In this document: positions 16,208-25,408 of the stretch, piece after piece
Layout of the letters: each line of letters starts with the position of its first letter
How positions within the stretch are numbered: position 1 is the first letter of the stretch
NCBI GenBank assembly: GCA_963597395.1
Contig: CAVBPX010000004.1
Coordinates: 3,709-67,708 of the forward strand
Direction: 5' to 3'
DNA length: 64,000 nt
Source: Hallerella sp963597395
GTDB taxonomy: Bacteria > Fibrobacterota > Fibrobacteria > Fibrobacterales > Fibrobacteraceae
The notes under the pieces: generated by a model
Seen by the model: the letters and a program-made list of their open reading frames with translations, nothing else
What the model was told of the DNA's origin: nothing
The model's database searches: none
Program-made: the position numbers and the translations under genes

Positions 16208-17473
16208 ATGTACAAGAGCGGAAAGAACCATCCTCAGATTTCCTGCAGCTTTTGCGGGAAGCCCGCGGAGCAGGTCCTGAAAATGATTTCCGGTGCAAAC
16301 GTCCACATTTGCAACGAATGCGTTTCGGCGTGTTACAATCTGTTGCTCGACGATTTTGCGAAGGAGGCCGCCAAGGTGACCGCGGCAAAGGAAGCCGCCC
16401 CGCTTCCGACTCCCAAGGAGCTGAAGGCGCACCTCGACGAGTTTGTCATTGGACAGGACGATGCGAAGATTGCTCTTTCCGTTGCCGTCTATAATCATTA
16501 CAAGCGGTTGCGCGACGAGGCGTCCCGCGTCGCGGACAAAGAAAAGATGGACGTGGAAATCGAAAAGTCGAACCTGCTTCTGGTCGGTCCGACAGGAAGC
16601 GGCAAGACGCTTCTTGCCCAAACGCTCGCCCGTTTTCTGAACGTGCCGTTTTCGATTGCGGATGCGACGGTTCTCACTGAAGCGGGCTACGTCGGCGAGG
16701 ACGTGGAAAACATTCTCGTGCGCCTTTTGCAGGCCGCGGACTACGACGTTTCCCGGGCGGAACACGGCATCATCTTTATTGACGAAATCGATAAAATCGC
16801 CCGCAAGACTGCCAATCCGTCGATTACGCGCGACGTCTCGGGCGAAGGCGTCCAACAGGGTCTTCTCAAAATTCTCGAAGGTACCGTGGCCGCTGTTCCG
16901 CCGAAAGGCGGCCGCAAGCATCCGGAACAGAGCCTCGTACAAATTAACACGAAGAATATTCTCTTTGTGTGCGGAGGCGCTTTCGAAACGCTCGACAAAA
17001 TAATCGCCCGCCGCGTCAACCAGGGCGGTATGGGCTTTGGCGCGGACATTCGTTCGGAAAAGGACAATACGCTTTCGAAGCTCTTCAAACAGCTCGAACC
17101 GGACGATTTGATTCATTTTGGACTGATGCCCGAACTCGTGGGCCGCTTGCCGATTGTCGTCGCCCTGCAGGAACTCGACGCGGCAGCCCTAAAGCGCATT
17201 TTGACCGAACCGAAAAACGCCATCGTGAAACAGTTCGTAAAGCTCTTCAAAATGGACGGCATCGATCTTTCCTTTACGGAAGACGGAATTTCGGAAATCG
17301 TTTCGTTTACGGTGGAACGCAAGACGGGCGCGCGCGGCCTCCGCTCGATAGTGGAACGCACGCTTCAAAAATCAATGTACGAACTTCCCGGTTCCGGCAT
17401 TAAAAAACTGGTTGTCGATCGCGAAATGGTCAAAAAGGCCCTGTCGGAAAATAACGAAAAAAATGTCGCCTGA
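16208..17473 (+). CDS. clpX: ATP-dependent Clp protease ATP-binding subunit ClpX
   Basis: ClpX (421 aa) is the AAA+ unfoldase that feeds substrates to ClpP. It has an N-terminal zinc-binding domain with CSFCGKP and CNECV (four cysteines), Walker A GPTGSGKT, Walker B IIFIDEIDKIA, the pore and sensor region including GVQQGLLKILEGT, and the C-terminal segment KTGARGLRSIVE. All key parts are present and the length is normal. It lies between clpP and lon. Confidence 0.98.
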   Translation: MYKSGKNHPQISCSFCGKPAEQVLKMISGANVHICNECVSACYNLLLDDFAKEAAKVTAAKEAAPLPTPKELKAHLDEFVIGQDDAKIALSVAVYNHYKRLRDEASRVADKEKMDVEIEKSNLLLVGPTGSGKTLLAQTLARFLNVPFSIADATVLTEAGYVGEDVENILVRLLQAADYDVSRAEHGIIFIDEIDKIARKTANPSITRDVSGEGVQQGLLKILEGTVAAVPPKGGRKHPEQSLVQINTKNILFVCGGAFETLDKIIARRVNQGGMGFGADIRSEKDNTLSKLFKQLEPDDLIHFGLMPELVGRLPIVVALQELDAAALKRILTEPKNAIVKQFVKLFKMDGIDLSFTEDGISEIVSFTVERKTGARGLRSIVERTLQKSMYELPGSGIKKLVVDREMVKKALSENNEKNVA

Positions 17474-17482
17474 GGTCTTGGT

Positions 17483-19879
17483 TTGAAAAAGACGTCACCT
17501 GATAAAGAAAATTTGCTGGAAGCGGTTGCCCTGGATTTGGCTCACGATTTTCCGCTTCTTCCGTTGCGCGATGCGCTTGTTACCCCCGGCTCTTCGTCGC
17601 GGATTCTCGTTGGACGCGACATTTCACAGAACGCGCTCCAGGCTTCGAGGGACTATCACGACCTGATTTTGCTCGCCTTGCAGCCCGATCCGGACAAGGA
17701 AGCGGTTTCGCTCGAGGATTTGCCCGCTGTCGGCGTACTTGCGCATGTGCAGACCGTGAGCGTGCTTCCGAACGGATGTTGGCGCGTTCTTCTCGAAGGC
17801 GTTGTCGTTGTCGATCTGATTTGCCCGGAAATGCATTCGGACCGAAAGTATTTTACGGCCCACATTTCGCTTCGGCATTATGCCTCTTCCGTTGACGACG
17901 AACTTTCTGAAAAGATTGCCGGGGAAGGCGTTCGCCTTTTTGAACGCTATGCGGAAATGCAGAACATTTCGCCGGATATTGTAAGTGACGTAAAGTCCAA
18001 GGTCGATCCGTTTTCGACATACATGGCGATGCTTCCGTTTATTCGGGTCGCTCCGGTGCAAAAGCAGAAGGCGCTCGAACAGGAAAACATCGATTTGCTT
18101 GGCCGCACAATCAACGCCTATCTGCAGGCCGCGCTCGAAGTGGAAAACGTTATAGACCACGTTCGGGACGATGTGCAGCAAAAAATGCAGCAGAACCAGA
18201 AGGAATGGTTTATCGGCGAACAGATTCGCATGCTGCAAAACGAAATCTCGGACGGCGAAGGCGACGAAATAGACAAGCTTGAACAGAAGGTCAAGGAAAA
18301 ACATTTTTCCGCGGCCATCCAGGAAAAGCTCGACGAGGAATTCGGCAGAATGCGGATGATGCAGCCCGCAAGCCCGGAGTACGCCGTTTCGCGCAACTAC
18401 ATCGACTGGTTCCTTTCGCTTCCGTATGGCGTCTATACCAATACGGATCTGGACCTCAAAAAGGTCAAAAAGAATTTGGACGCCAAGCATTTCGGGCTCG
18501 AAAAGGTCAAGGAACGGATTCTCGAATACGTCGCTGTGCTGAAGCAGACCGGTGCGGAAAACAAGGCTCCGATTATTTGCCTCGTCGGTCCTCCGGGCGT
18601 CGGCAAAACGACCCTTGTCCGTTCGATAGCGGAATCTCTCGGCAGGAATTTTGCCCGAGTGACGCTCGGCGGCGTGCAGGACGAGGCGGAAATCCGCGGA
18701 CACCGGCGCACGTACATCGGATCGATGCCCGGACGTTTTATCCAGGCGCTGCGGCATGCAAAATGCATGAACCCGGTCATTCTGCTTGACGAAATCGACA
18801 AGATGGGAAACGACTATCGCGGAGACCCGGCGAGCGCCATGCTCGAAGTTCTCGACCCGGAACTCAATCCGGATTTTACCGACCATTTTATGGAAGTCGG
18901 CCTGGACTTTTCAAAGGTGCTTTTTATTGCGACGGCAAATTCCGAATCGACGATTCCGGAACCTCTCGAAGACCGCATGGAAGTTGTCCGCCTGCCCGGA
19001 TACTATCCGCACGAAAAGCTCTCAATTGCCAAGGAATATCTGATTCCGAAGGCCCTCAAAAATTGCGGGGTCTCCGACCCGTCCTCAATCGTTTTTGACG
19101 ATGCTTCCATCCAAAAGATTTTGCGCGGCTATACGCGGGAAGCCGGCGTCCGCGAACTGGAACGCATGGTGGAAACGGTTATCCGGAAGCGCGTCAAGGA
19201 ATGCCTGATGGGAAAGTCGGGAAAGCTTGCGCTCACGCCGAAGCTCGTCGAAAAATATCTGGGAGTCCCGCGCTTTTTGGACAACCGCCTGCCGCCCGCC
19301 GGTCGCTATGGCGTTATCACGGGCCTTGCCTGGACGTCTGTCGGCGGCGAAATCCTTTTGATTGAATCCAAGCTGCTTTCGGGGCGCGGACACTTGCTTT
19401 TAACCGGAAAGCTCGGCGACGTGATGAAGGAATCCGCCCAGATTGCCCTGAGCCTTGTGCGCGAAAGGCTCCAGCGTTTTGAAATCGACCCGGCCATTGT
19501 GCGGAAAACGGACATCCACATTCACGTTCCCGAAGGCGCCGTTCCTAAGGACGGTCCCTCGGCCGGTATCGCTCTCACGCTTTCGCTGCTTTCCGCCTTT
19601 ACCCGCATCCCGGTTCCGCCCGATGTCGCGTTTACGGGCGAAGTGAGCCTTTCCGGCGACCTGCTTCCGATTGGAGGCCTAAACGAAAAGGCGCTCGCCG
19701 CTCTCGACGCGGGTGTCAAGACTCTTTACCTTCCGAAGCAAAACGAAAAGGACATTTCCGAGTTGCCGCTTCCGGCCAAGAAAGGCCTCAAGATTTTTAC
19801 GATGGAACACATCGACGACCTAATTTCCGCCCTTTTCAAACAGCCGAAGAAAAAGGCACGGGCAAAAAAGAATGTCTGA
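17483..19879 (+). CDS. lon: ATP-dependent protease La (Lon), TTG start
   Basis: Lon (798 aa) is a cytoplasmic AAA+ serine protease for misfolded and regulatory proteins. Domain order: N-terminal substrate-binding domain (from PLLPLRDALVTPG), coiled-coil, AAA+ module with Walker A GPPGVGKTT and Walker B VILLDEIDKM, and protease domain with the Ser-Lys dyad at S693 (PKDGPSAGIA) and K736 (GGLNEKALAA); the 43-residue spacing equals that in Escherichia coli Lon. The start is TTG at 17483 with TGAGG upstream. Its end overlaps the next gene by eight bases. Confidence 0.96.
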   Translation: MKKTSPDKENLLEAVALDLAHDFPLLPLRDALVTPGSSSRILVGRDISQNALQASRDYHDLILLALQPDPDKEAVSLEDLPAVGVLAHVQTVSVLPNGCWRVLLEGVVVVDLICPEMHSDRKYFTAHISLRHYASSVDDELSEKIAGEGVRLFERYAEMQNISPDIVSDVKSKVDPFSTYMAMLPFIRVAPVQKQKALEQENIDLLGRTINAYLQAALEVENVIDHVRDDVQQKMQQNQKEWFIGEQIRMLQNEISDGEGDEIDKLEQKVKEKHFSAAIQEKLDEEFGRMRMMQPASPEYAVSRNYIDWFLSLPYGVYTNTDLDLKKVKKNLDAKHFGLEKVKERILEYVAVLKQTGAENKAPIICLVGPPGVGKTTLVRSIAESLGRNFARVTLGGVQDEAEIRGHRRTYIGSMPGRFIQALRHAKCMNPVILLDEIDKMGNDYRGDPASAMLEVLDPELNPDFTDHFMEVGLDFSKVLFIATANSESTIPEPLEDRMEVVRLPGYYPHEKLSIAKEYLIPKALKNCGVSDPSSIVFDDASIQKILRGYTREAGVRELERMVETVIRKRVKECLMGKSGKLALTPKLVEKYLGVPRFLDNRLPPAGRYGVITGLAWTSVGGEILLIESKLLSGRGHLLLTGKLGDVMKESAQIALSLVRERLQRFEIDPAIVRKTDIHIHVPEGAVPKDGPSAGIALTLSLLSAFTRIPVPPDVAFTGEVSLSGDLLPIGGLNEKALAALDAGVKTLYLPKQNEKDISELPLPAKKGLKIFTMEHIDDLISALFKQPKKKARAKKNV

Positions 19880-20585
19880 ATTTTCGCTTGAGGAAATGCG
19901 CTCGGCGTACGAAAAGCTCGAATTGCGGATAGCGAACGTTTGCGCACAAAGTAATCGTCCGAGGGAAAGCGTTCGCCTCGTGTGGGTCTCGAAGTTTCAC
20001 CCGATGGAATCCGTCGAAAAGGCGCTTCTTTTGGGGGCGAAGGACTTTGGCGAAAATCGTGTACAGGAAGCGGTCGAAAAGTTTAGCGTCAAACGTCCGG
20101 GCGTGCGTTGCCACATTATTGGCCCGGTGCAGTCTAACAAGCTGAAAAAGGCGGCACTCGTCGCGGACTGCATCCATTCCGTTGCAAGCATCGAGGCGGT
20201 CGAAAAACTGGAAAAGGTCTGCGCCGAGGCGAACAAAACCCTTGACATCCTTTTTCAGGTAAATGCCGGCGAGGAAGAAACCAAAAGCGGCCTGGATGTT
20301 CGCGAAGCGGAAGCCTTTTTGCTTGCGCTCGAAAAACATTCCCCGTGTGACCATCTCCGTTTTCGCGGGCTGATGACCATTGGAAAAAACACGGGCATTG
20401 CGGAAGATTCCCGCGAATGCTTTGCCTTTTTGCGGAACCTTCAGCAAAAATTCCTTTTCCGCGGCGGAGTTTTCCAAAATTTTGATCAGCTTTCGATGGG
20501 AATGACCGGGGATTTGGAAGTTGCCATCGAGGAAGGCGCCACGATGATTCGCGTGGGAACGGCGCTTTTTGGCGTGCGGAACTAA
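19872..20585 (+). CDS. YggS-family pyridoxal-phosphate homeostasis protein
   Basis: This 237-residue protein matches the YggS/PLPBP family, single-domain fold-type III PLP binders that keep free pyridoxal phosphate low and affect amino-acid metabolism. The probable PLP lysine lies in LVWVSKFHP (usually VSKTxP/VSKxxP), and HIIGPVQSNKLKKA corresponds to the family motif HFIGxLQxNK. The C-terminal SMGMTGDLEVAIEEGATMIRVG, abbreviated here, ends in the phosphate-binding signature. It overlaps the end of lon by eight bases, so the two are co-translated. A hairpin follows. Confidence 0.9.
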   Translation: MSEFSLEEMRSAYEKLELRIANVCAQSNRPRESVRLVWVSKFHPMESVEKALLLGAKDFGENRVQEAVEKFSVKRPGVRCHIIGPVQSNKLKKAALVADCIHSVASIEAVEKLEKVCAEANKTLDILFQVNAGEEETKSGLDVREAEAFLLALEKHSPCDHLRFRGLMTIGKNTGIAEDSRECFAFLRNLQQKFLFRGGVFQNFDQLSMGMTGDLEVAIEEGATMIRVGTALFGVRN

Positions 20586-20610
20586 AATTCTTTTCTATTA
20601 TTAAGGCGAA

Positions 20611-20650
20611 AAAGGGGCCGGGAAAAGCCCGGTCCTTTCCTTTCGCATTT
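20611..20650 (+). terminator. Probable terminator between the YggS-family gene and purA
   Basis: The arms AAAGG-GGCCGGG (from 20611) and CCCGG-T-CCTTT (to 20638) form a GC-rich stem with one imperfection and an AAAA-containing loop, followed by a T-rich stretch (CATTTTTTTT from 20646). It ends the lon run; because it sits in the likely purA leader, an attenuator role is also possible. Confidence 0.55.
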
Positions 20651-20667
20651 TTTTTCGAGAAGGATCT

Positions 20668-21954
20668 ATGCCAAATCGTGTTGTTATCGGCTCCCAGTGG
20701 GGCGACGAAGGAAAAGCCAAGATCGTTGATTTTCTGACGCTGGATGCGGATGTCATCGTTCGCTTTCAGGGCGGCGCCAATGCGGGCCATACCGTCGAAG
20801 TGGGCGACAAGAAGTTTGTCTTTCACCTCATTCCGTCGGGCATTATGCACGAGAACAAGCTTTGCGTCATCGGAAACGGCGTCGTTCTCGACCCGGTGCA
20901 GACCTTAGCGGAAATTGCGGACCTGCATTCCAAGGGCATTTCGGATCCGGAAAAGCGGCTTGTCATTGCGGACAACGCACATGTCGTTTTGCCGTATCAT
21001 TCGGCGCTTGACCGCGCAAAGGAAAAGAAGGCGGGGAAGGCTGCCATCGGAACGACCGGTCGCGGAATCGGCCCGTGCTACAGCGACAAGGTGAACCGTA
21101 TCGGCGTCCGCGTGGGCGACCTGATGGACGAGCGCGAACTCCGTCCTCGCGTCGAGGCAATGGCGAAGGTTCACAACGAAGAATTCCGCGTGATGTATGA
21201 CGTTCCCGAAATCGATCCGGAAAAGGTGATTGCGGACTATCTGGAACTCGGTCAAAAGATTAAGCCTTTTGTGCGCGACGTGAGCGCGGTCCTCTACGAG
21301 GCTCTGAATTCCGGTAAGCGGCTGATTTTTGAAGGCGCGCAGGGGACGATTCTCGACGTTGACCAGGGAACGTATCCGTATGTGACGTCCAGCAATACGG
21401 TTGCGGGCTATGCAAGCTGCGGATCGGGCGTCGGACCGACTGCCATCGACCAGGTTGTTGGCGTCGTCAAGGCCTATACGACCCGCGTCGGAAACGGACC
21501 CTTCCCGACGGAGCTGCTCGACGAGATGGGCGATAATCTTCGGAAGCTCGGAAACGAATATGGTGCGACGACGGGCAGAAACCGTCGCTGCGGATGGTTT
21601 GACGCTCCGGTCGTCCGCAAGGCGGCCCTCGTGAACGGCCTCACGCATTTGGCGATTACAAAGCTCGACGTTCTCGATACGTTTGACGAAATCAAGGTGT
21701 GCACGCATTACGAGTGCGACGGCGAAAGGCTGGACATTTTCCCGAACCAGCTTTCGAAGGTCGGTCGCTGCAAGCCCGTTTACGAGACGTTCCCCGGCTG
21801 GAAGGAAAATACGACCCGCTGCAAGAGCTGGGAAGAACTTCCGGCGAACGCCAAAAGGTATCTCGAAGCGATGTCGAAACTGGTCGGTGTAAAAATCGGC
21901 ATGATTTCGATCGGCGCCCACCGGGACGAAAGCATCATCATCGACATGGACTAA
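20668..21954 (+). CDS. purA: Adenylosuccinate synthetase
   Basis: PurA (428 aa) makes adenylosuccinate from IMP, aspartate and GTP, the first committed step to AMP. The N-terminal GTP-binding loop reads GSQWGDEGKAKIVD, where the common form is GDEGKGK; the Ala may be a lineage variant. Other signatures are intact: FQGGANAGHTV, HLIPSGI, EGAQGTILDVDQGTYPYVTS, and GATTGRNRRCGWFD. A good ribosome binding site (GAGAAGGATCT) precedes ATG. A purine salvage pair (apt and permease) lies 40 kb downstream. Confidence 0.97.
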   Translation: MPNRVVIGSQWGDEGKAKIVDFLTLDADVIVRFQGGANAGHTVEVGDKKFVFHLIPSGIMHENKLCVIGNGVVLDPVQTLAEIADLHSKGISDPEKRLVIADNAHVVLPYHSALDRAKEKKAGKAAIGTTGRGIGPCYSDKVNRIGVRVGDLMDERELRPRVEAMAKVHNEEFRVMYDVPEIDPEKVIADYLELGQKIKPFVRDVSAVLYEALNSGKRLIFEGAQGTILDVDQGTYPYVTSSNTVAGYASCGSGVGPTAIDQVVGVVKAYTTRVGNGPFPTELLDEMGDNLRKLGNEYGATTGRNRRCGWFDAPVVRKAALVNGLTHLAITKLDVLDTFDEIKVCTHYECDGERLDIFPNQLSKVGRCKPVYETFPGWKENTTRCKSWEELPANAKRYLEAMSKLVGVKIGMISIGAHRDESIIIDMD

Positions 21955-21971
21955 ACCAAACAAGGGAGCTT

Positions 21972-22685
21972 ATGGCGGAAGAAAACATTGTCCAACTTCT
22001 TAAAGGCGTCGATCTTTTTTCGGAACTGACCGAGGATCAGCTAAGTCAGCTGGCTTCGCTGGTCGTTGTGAACGAGTTCGCCCGCGACGAAACCATCATT
22101 CTGGAAAACGACGAGTCCTCCAGTGCGCTTTTCCTTATCGCCGACGGCGAGGTGAAGGTCTATGTGACGGGGACGGACGGGAAGGAGACGATTCTTTCCC
22201 TGATGTCGCGCGGGGATTCCTTCGGCGAAATGTCCCTGATTGACGGCGACCCGCGGTCCGCTTCGGTCAAGGCCGTTTTGCCGACAAAGGTTCTGGTTAT
22301 TCACCGCGAGCATTTTTTGGAACTTCTCCGGACGACGCCGGAGCTTGCGACGGGACTGCTCGTGCAGATGAGCCGGCGCCTTCGAAACGCAAACAGGCAG
22401 ATAGGGTCGCTTGCGACCATGTCCGTTTATGGGCGCGTCGCCGGGACAATTCTTAGCCTCGTGGAAGACCGCGGCGTTCGCATCCACGGAAAGAACGGCG
22501 AGATGGTGACGGTCATCCGCAACAGGCCGACGCAGCAGCAGTTTGCCGAAATGTCGGGGACGACCCGCGAGACGGTGAGCCGCGTCTTTTCGATGCTTTC
22601 GCGGAGCGGTTCCATTTCGCTGATGGGAAAGGATCTCGTGATTTCGGAAGAGAGCAAGCTGCACGAGATGAATTCAAAGCTTTAA
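21972..22685 (+). CDS. Crp/Fnr-family transcriptional regulator
   Basis: A 237-residue two-domain regulator. An N-terminal cyclic-nucleotide-binding-like domain (about residues 10-125, with LIADGEVKVYVTG and GDSFGEMSLIDGDPRSASV) is followed by a C-terminal winged helix (TQQQFAEMSGTTRETVSRVFSML). GEMSLIDGDPRSASV resembles the cAMP phosphate-binding cassette of true Crp proteins, so a nucleotide ligand is plausible. No iron-sulfur cysteines of the Fnr kind are seen. The open frame reaches up to 21699 inside purA, but ATG 21972 with AAGGGAG upstream fits the family length. It sits 17 bases after purA. Confidence 0.92.
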   Translation: MAEENIVQLLKGVDLFSELTEDQLSQLASLVVVNEFARDETIILENDESSSALFLIADGEVKVYVTGTDGKETILSLMSRGDSFGEMSLIDGDPRSASVKAVLPTKVLVIHREHFLELLRTTPELATGLLVQMSRRLRNANRQIGSLATMSVYGRVAGTILSLVEDRGVRIHGKNGEMVTVIRNRPTQQQFAEMSGTTRETVSRVFSMLSRSGSISLMGKDLVISEESKLHEMNSKL

Positions 22686-22695
22686 GAGGTTCGCG

Positions 22696-23451
22696 TTGGG
22701 CAAGGAAAATTTTATTCATCGGATTCTTTCGTCAAAGCCGTGGCTGTATGCGCTTTGCCTGCTTGTGGTCTTTCTCGTCGTGTGCGCCTTTGTCTTTGAC
22801 AAGGCGGTGATGCCGATTGTTGCGCGGGAAGGAGTCTCTGAAAGGACGGTTCCGCATTTGGAAGGCCTTGACAGCGCCTCGGCTGTGGCGCTTGCGAAGG
22901 ATTCGGGATTTAACGTCGCCTTTGCAAGCGAGCGGGAATACAGCGACGCGTATGATCTGGGACTTGTGATGCGGCAGAATCCGACACCGGGGCGAAGCTC
23001 AAAGCCCGGTCGCACCATTCGTCTGACCGTTTCGGACGGACTTCACCAGTTTACCGTGCCCGATCTTTTTGACAAGAACGGCGAGGAGGCGGCGCGGGCC
23101 ATCGAGAAGGCCGAACTTTTTGTGGGGCTTACGTTCCGGATGCCGCACCCGAACCTTTCGAAGGGAAAGGTCGTTCGGACGAATCCGTCTGAAGGTTCGC
23201 TTGTGCACAAGGGCGATACCGTCGATATTTTTCTTTCTTCGGGCCCAAACGGTTCAAAGGTCGAGCTTCCGAGCGTAACCGGTCTCTCGGAATCGGACGC
23301 TCTTTTAAAGCTGCGAACGTCGGGATTTCTCCTCGGAAAGACGTCCCGTCAAAAAGGCGCGGGCCCCGCGGACGTAATCCTTTCGCAGGATCCGGCGGCC
23401 GGTACGTCTCTTTCGGCCGGAACAAAAATCAATCTGGTCGTTTCGGAATAA
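22696..23451 (+). CDS. Membrane-anchored PASTA-domain protein (TTG start)
   Basis: A 251-residue protein with a short cytoplasmic N-terminus, one membrane segment (residues about 16-37, LYALCLLVVFLVVCAFVFD) and three PASTA repeats outside the membrane (about 47-115, 116-183, 184-251). PASTA domains bind uncrosslinked peptidoglycan or muropeptides. They are usually the sensors of Ser/Thr kinases or parts of penicillin-binding proteins; here no kinase or transpeptidase is attached. The start TTG at 22696 follows AAGAGG. It opens the envelope gene run to 30851, so a role in cell-wall sensing or scaffolding is a reasonable guess. Confidence 0.85.
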   Translation: MGKENFIHRILSSKPWLYALCLLVVFLVVCAFVFDKAVMPIVAREGVSERTVPHLEGLDSASAVALAKDSGFNVAFASEREYSDAYDLGLVMRQNPTPGRSSKPGRTIRLTVSDGLHQFTVPDLFDKNGEEAARAIEKAELFVGLTFRMPHPNLSKGKVVRTNPSEGSLVHKGDTVDIFLSSGPNGSKVELPSVTGLSESDALLKLRTSGFLLGKTSRQKGAGPADVILSQDPAAGTSLSAGTKINLVVSE

Positions 23452-23461
23452 GAGGTTCCCG

Positions 23462-25390
23462 ATGCGGTTTTTGTACGTCATCCTTTTTGTGCTTTTGTGC
23501 GGACTTGTCGCCTGCAGCGGCCCGAAACAGCTCGCTTCGCCTTCCGCCGAAGTCAAGTCGGATTCGACGGCGAAGCCCCTTGCCCGGAACGCCTACCCGC
23601 CGATGATCGACAGCGCACAGCTCTTGCGGCTCGAAATTGCGCACGGATCCTTTTTGCGCGCTCTCGCGCTTGAAAATGCGGGCGAGTTCGAAATGGCGGA
23701 AGAGTTTATGCGGCACGCCTACGACGCGGACCCTGAAAACCGCTACCTGGCGTTTTCGCTCCTGGAACTGATGTCGCGCCGCGGCGCCGAAACGTCCGAA
23801 GACGCACTAAAGCTCGTAGAAAGGGCAAAGTCGCTCAAGGGCAAGCGGACTAGCAGCCAGTATGCGCTCCTCGGAAAAATCTACAGCGAAATGTCGCTTC
23901 TCGACAGTGCGCTTCTCTACTACAAAAAGGCGGTGGAGGCGAGCGATCAGAACCTGTATGCCGCCTACGAATATTCCCGGCTGCTTGAAGTGACGCACAA
24001 TACGGAAGAGCTGATTCGTGTTTACGGTGCGCTGCTTCCGCAACTTTCGTATCCGCCGTCCATGCTCGAACGCCAGGTTTCGCTGCTCGCGGAGACGAAA
24101 AACGATTCGGTTCTCGCCGATCTTTTGGGCGATGTTTACGAGGCCCGCGGCGACCGCGTCTTTTTGGAAAACCGCATCCGTTTGCTTTTTGGAATGAAGC
24201 GCTTTGAAGAGGCTCTTCTTGCAATAGACGAGTTTCGGGCGGATTCCGCCTACACGGACGATTCGCTTTCGGTAACGCTTTTGACCGCAGCCTATTTCGG
24301 ACTGAAAAAGGATTCCGTCGCATTGGATTCCCTGAAGGAAATCTACAAGCGGCATTTGGACCGGGGCGATGTGCTGATGAATCTCGCGCTGACGGAAATA
24401 CGGCTCGGGAAGAAGGAACAGGCGAAGGTTCACATGGAGCGCCTTGCGCAAATGGAAAAGTATGCGGCGTCGGCTTTGGGAATGCTGAGCTCCTTTGCCT
24501 TGGAAGCGGGCGATTCGACCAAAAGCCTCGAATATTTGGAAAAGGCTTACGCCAAGGATACTGCCGCGTATCAAAACACGCTGATTTCGTACTACTCTTT
24601 TTTCAATCGCTACGAAAAGGCGTACAAGGTGCTGGACAAGGCCTTGGAACCGGATCCGGATGTAGAGCTGTTGCGCGAAAAGGCGGAAGAGTCCGGAAAC
24701 TTGGGACTTCTTCGGCAGTTCAATGCGCAGGTGGCGCGGACCGTCGCGAATTTCCACATCCAATACGGGGATATTTTGCAGTCGCATGCGGCAACGCTCG
24801 AGACGCCCTCGGCGACAAAGGCCCGGGCGGATTCGGCGCGGGACCTCCGTCAAAAGGCGAGCGGGCATTATCGCGAAGCAATCCGCATTGGCGGCACGGC
24901 ACAGGCGCTTCTTTTTGCTTACGGGGCAAACTTTTTGGTGCTTGGGGAGGTCGATTCTTCCATCACCGTTTTCAAAAAGCTTTTTCAGGACTTCCCGGAT
25001 GATGTGACCGCCAAAAATCATCTGGGATATTCCCTTGTCGATTTGAACCGGTCCGCGGAAGAGGTCAAATGGGGAACCTCCCTCATCGACGAGGCGCTTG
25101 CCATGGAGCCGAACGAGCTGGCGTTTAAGGATTCCAAGGCCTGGGCGCTTTATCGCGCGGGAAAATTCCGCGAAGCTCTTTCGCTTATGGAAGAAGTCGA
25201 ATCGAAGCAGGATTCCTTCCCGGAAATGTTCTCGCAGGATACGTCGATTTTTGCCCATCTCGCCGCCATTTGTGAAGCGCTTTCCCTCAACGAACGCGCC
25301 ATCGGATACTATCAAAAGGTTTTGAACATTGATCCGCAAAACGCCAACGCCAAAAAGCGGATCGAGGCTTTGAAGGGCAAGGACGAATAG
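23462..25390 (+). CDS. TPR-repeat outer-membrane lipoprotein
   Basis: This 642-residue protein has a lipoprotein signal peptide with lipobox LVAC-S (cysteine near residue 19) followed by many tetratricopeptide-like helical repeats (for example residues 60-190 and the clear repeats at the C-terminus around SLNERAIGYYQKVLNIDPQN). TPR lipoproteins scaffold protein complexes at the envelope. It lies 10 bases after the PASTA gene and 18 bases before a LolB-like lipoprotein gene. A TPR protein next to a LolB-like/DUF4292 protein is also frequent in Bacteroidota. A link to T9SS (PorW is a TPR lipoprotein) is possible but not shown. Confidence 0.85.
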   Translation: MRFLYVILFVLLCGLVACSGPKQLASPSAEVKSDSTAKPLARNAYPPMIDSAQLLRLEIAHGSFLRALALENAGEFEMAEEFMRHAYDADPENRYLAFSLLELMSRRGAETSEDALKLVERAKSLKGKRTSSQYALLGKIYSEMSLLDSALLYYKKAVEASDQNLYAAYEYSRLLEVTHNTEELIRVYGALLPQLSYPPSMLERQVSLLAETKNDSVLADLLGDVYEARGDRVFLENRIRLLFGMKRFEEALLAIDEFRADSAYTDDSLSVTLLTAAYFGLKKDSVALDSLKEIYKRHLDRGDVLMNLALTEIRLGKKEQAKVHMERLAQMEKYAASALGMLSSFALEAGDSTKSLEYLEKAYAKDTAAYQNTLISYYSFFNRYEKAYKVLDKALEPDPDVELLREKAEESGNLGLLRQFNAQVARTVANFHIQYGDILQSHAATLETPSATKARADSARDLRQKASGHYREAIRIGGTAQALLFAYGANFLVLGEVDSSITVFKKLFQDFPDDVTAKNHLGYSLVDLNRSAEEVKWGTSLIDEALAMEPNELAFKDSKAWALYRAGKFREALSLMEEVESKQDSFPEMFSQDTSIFAHLAAICEALSLNERAIGYYQKVLNIDPQNANAKKRIEALKGKDE

Positions 25391-25408
25391 CGTTTCGGAA
25401 AACGGCCC

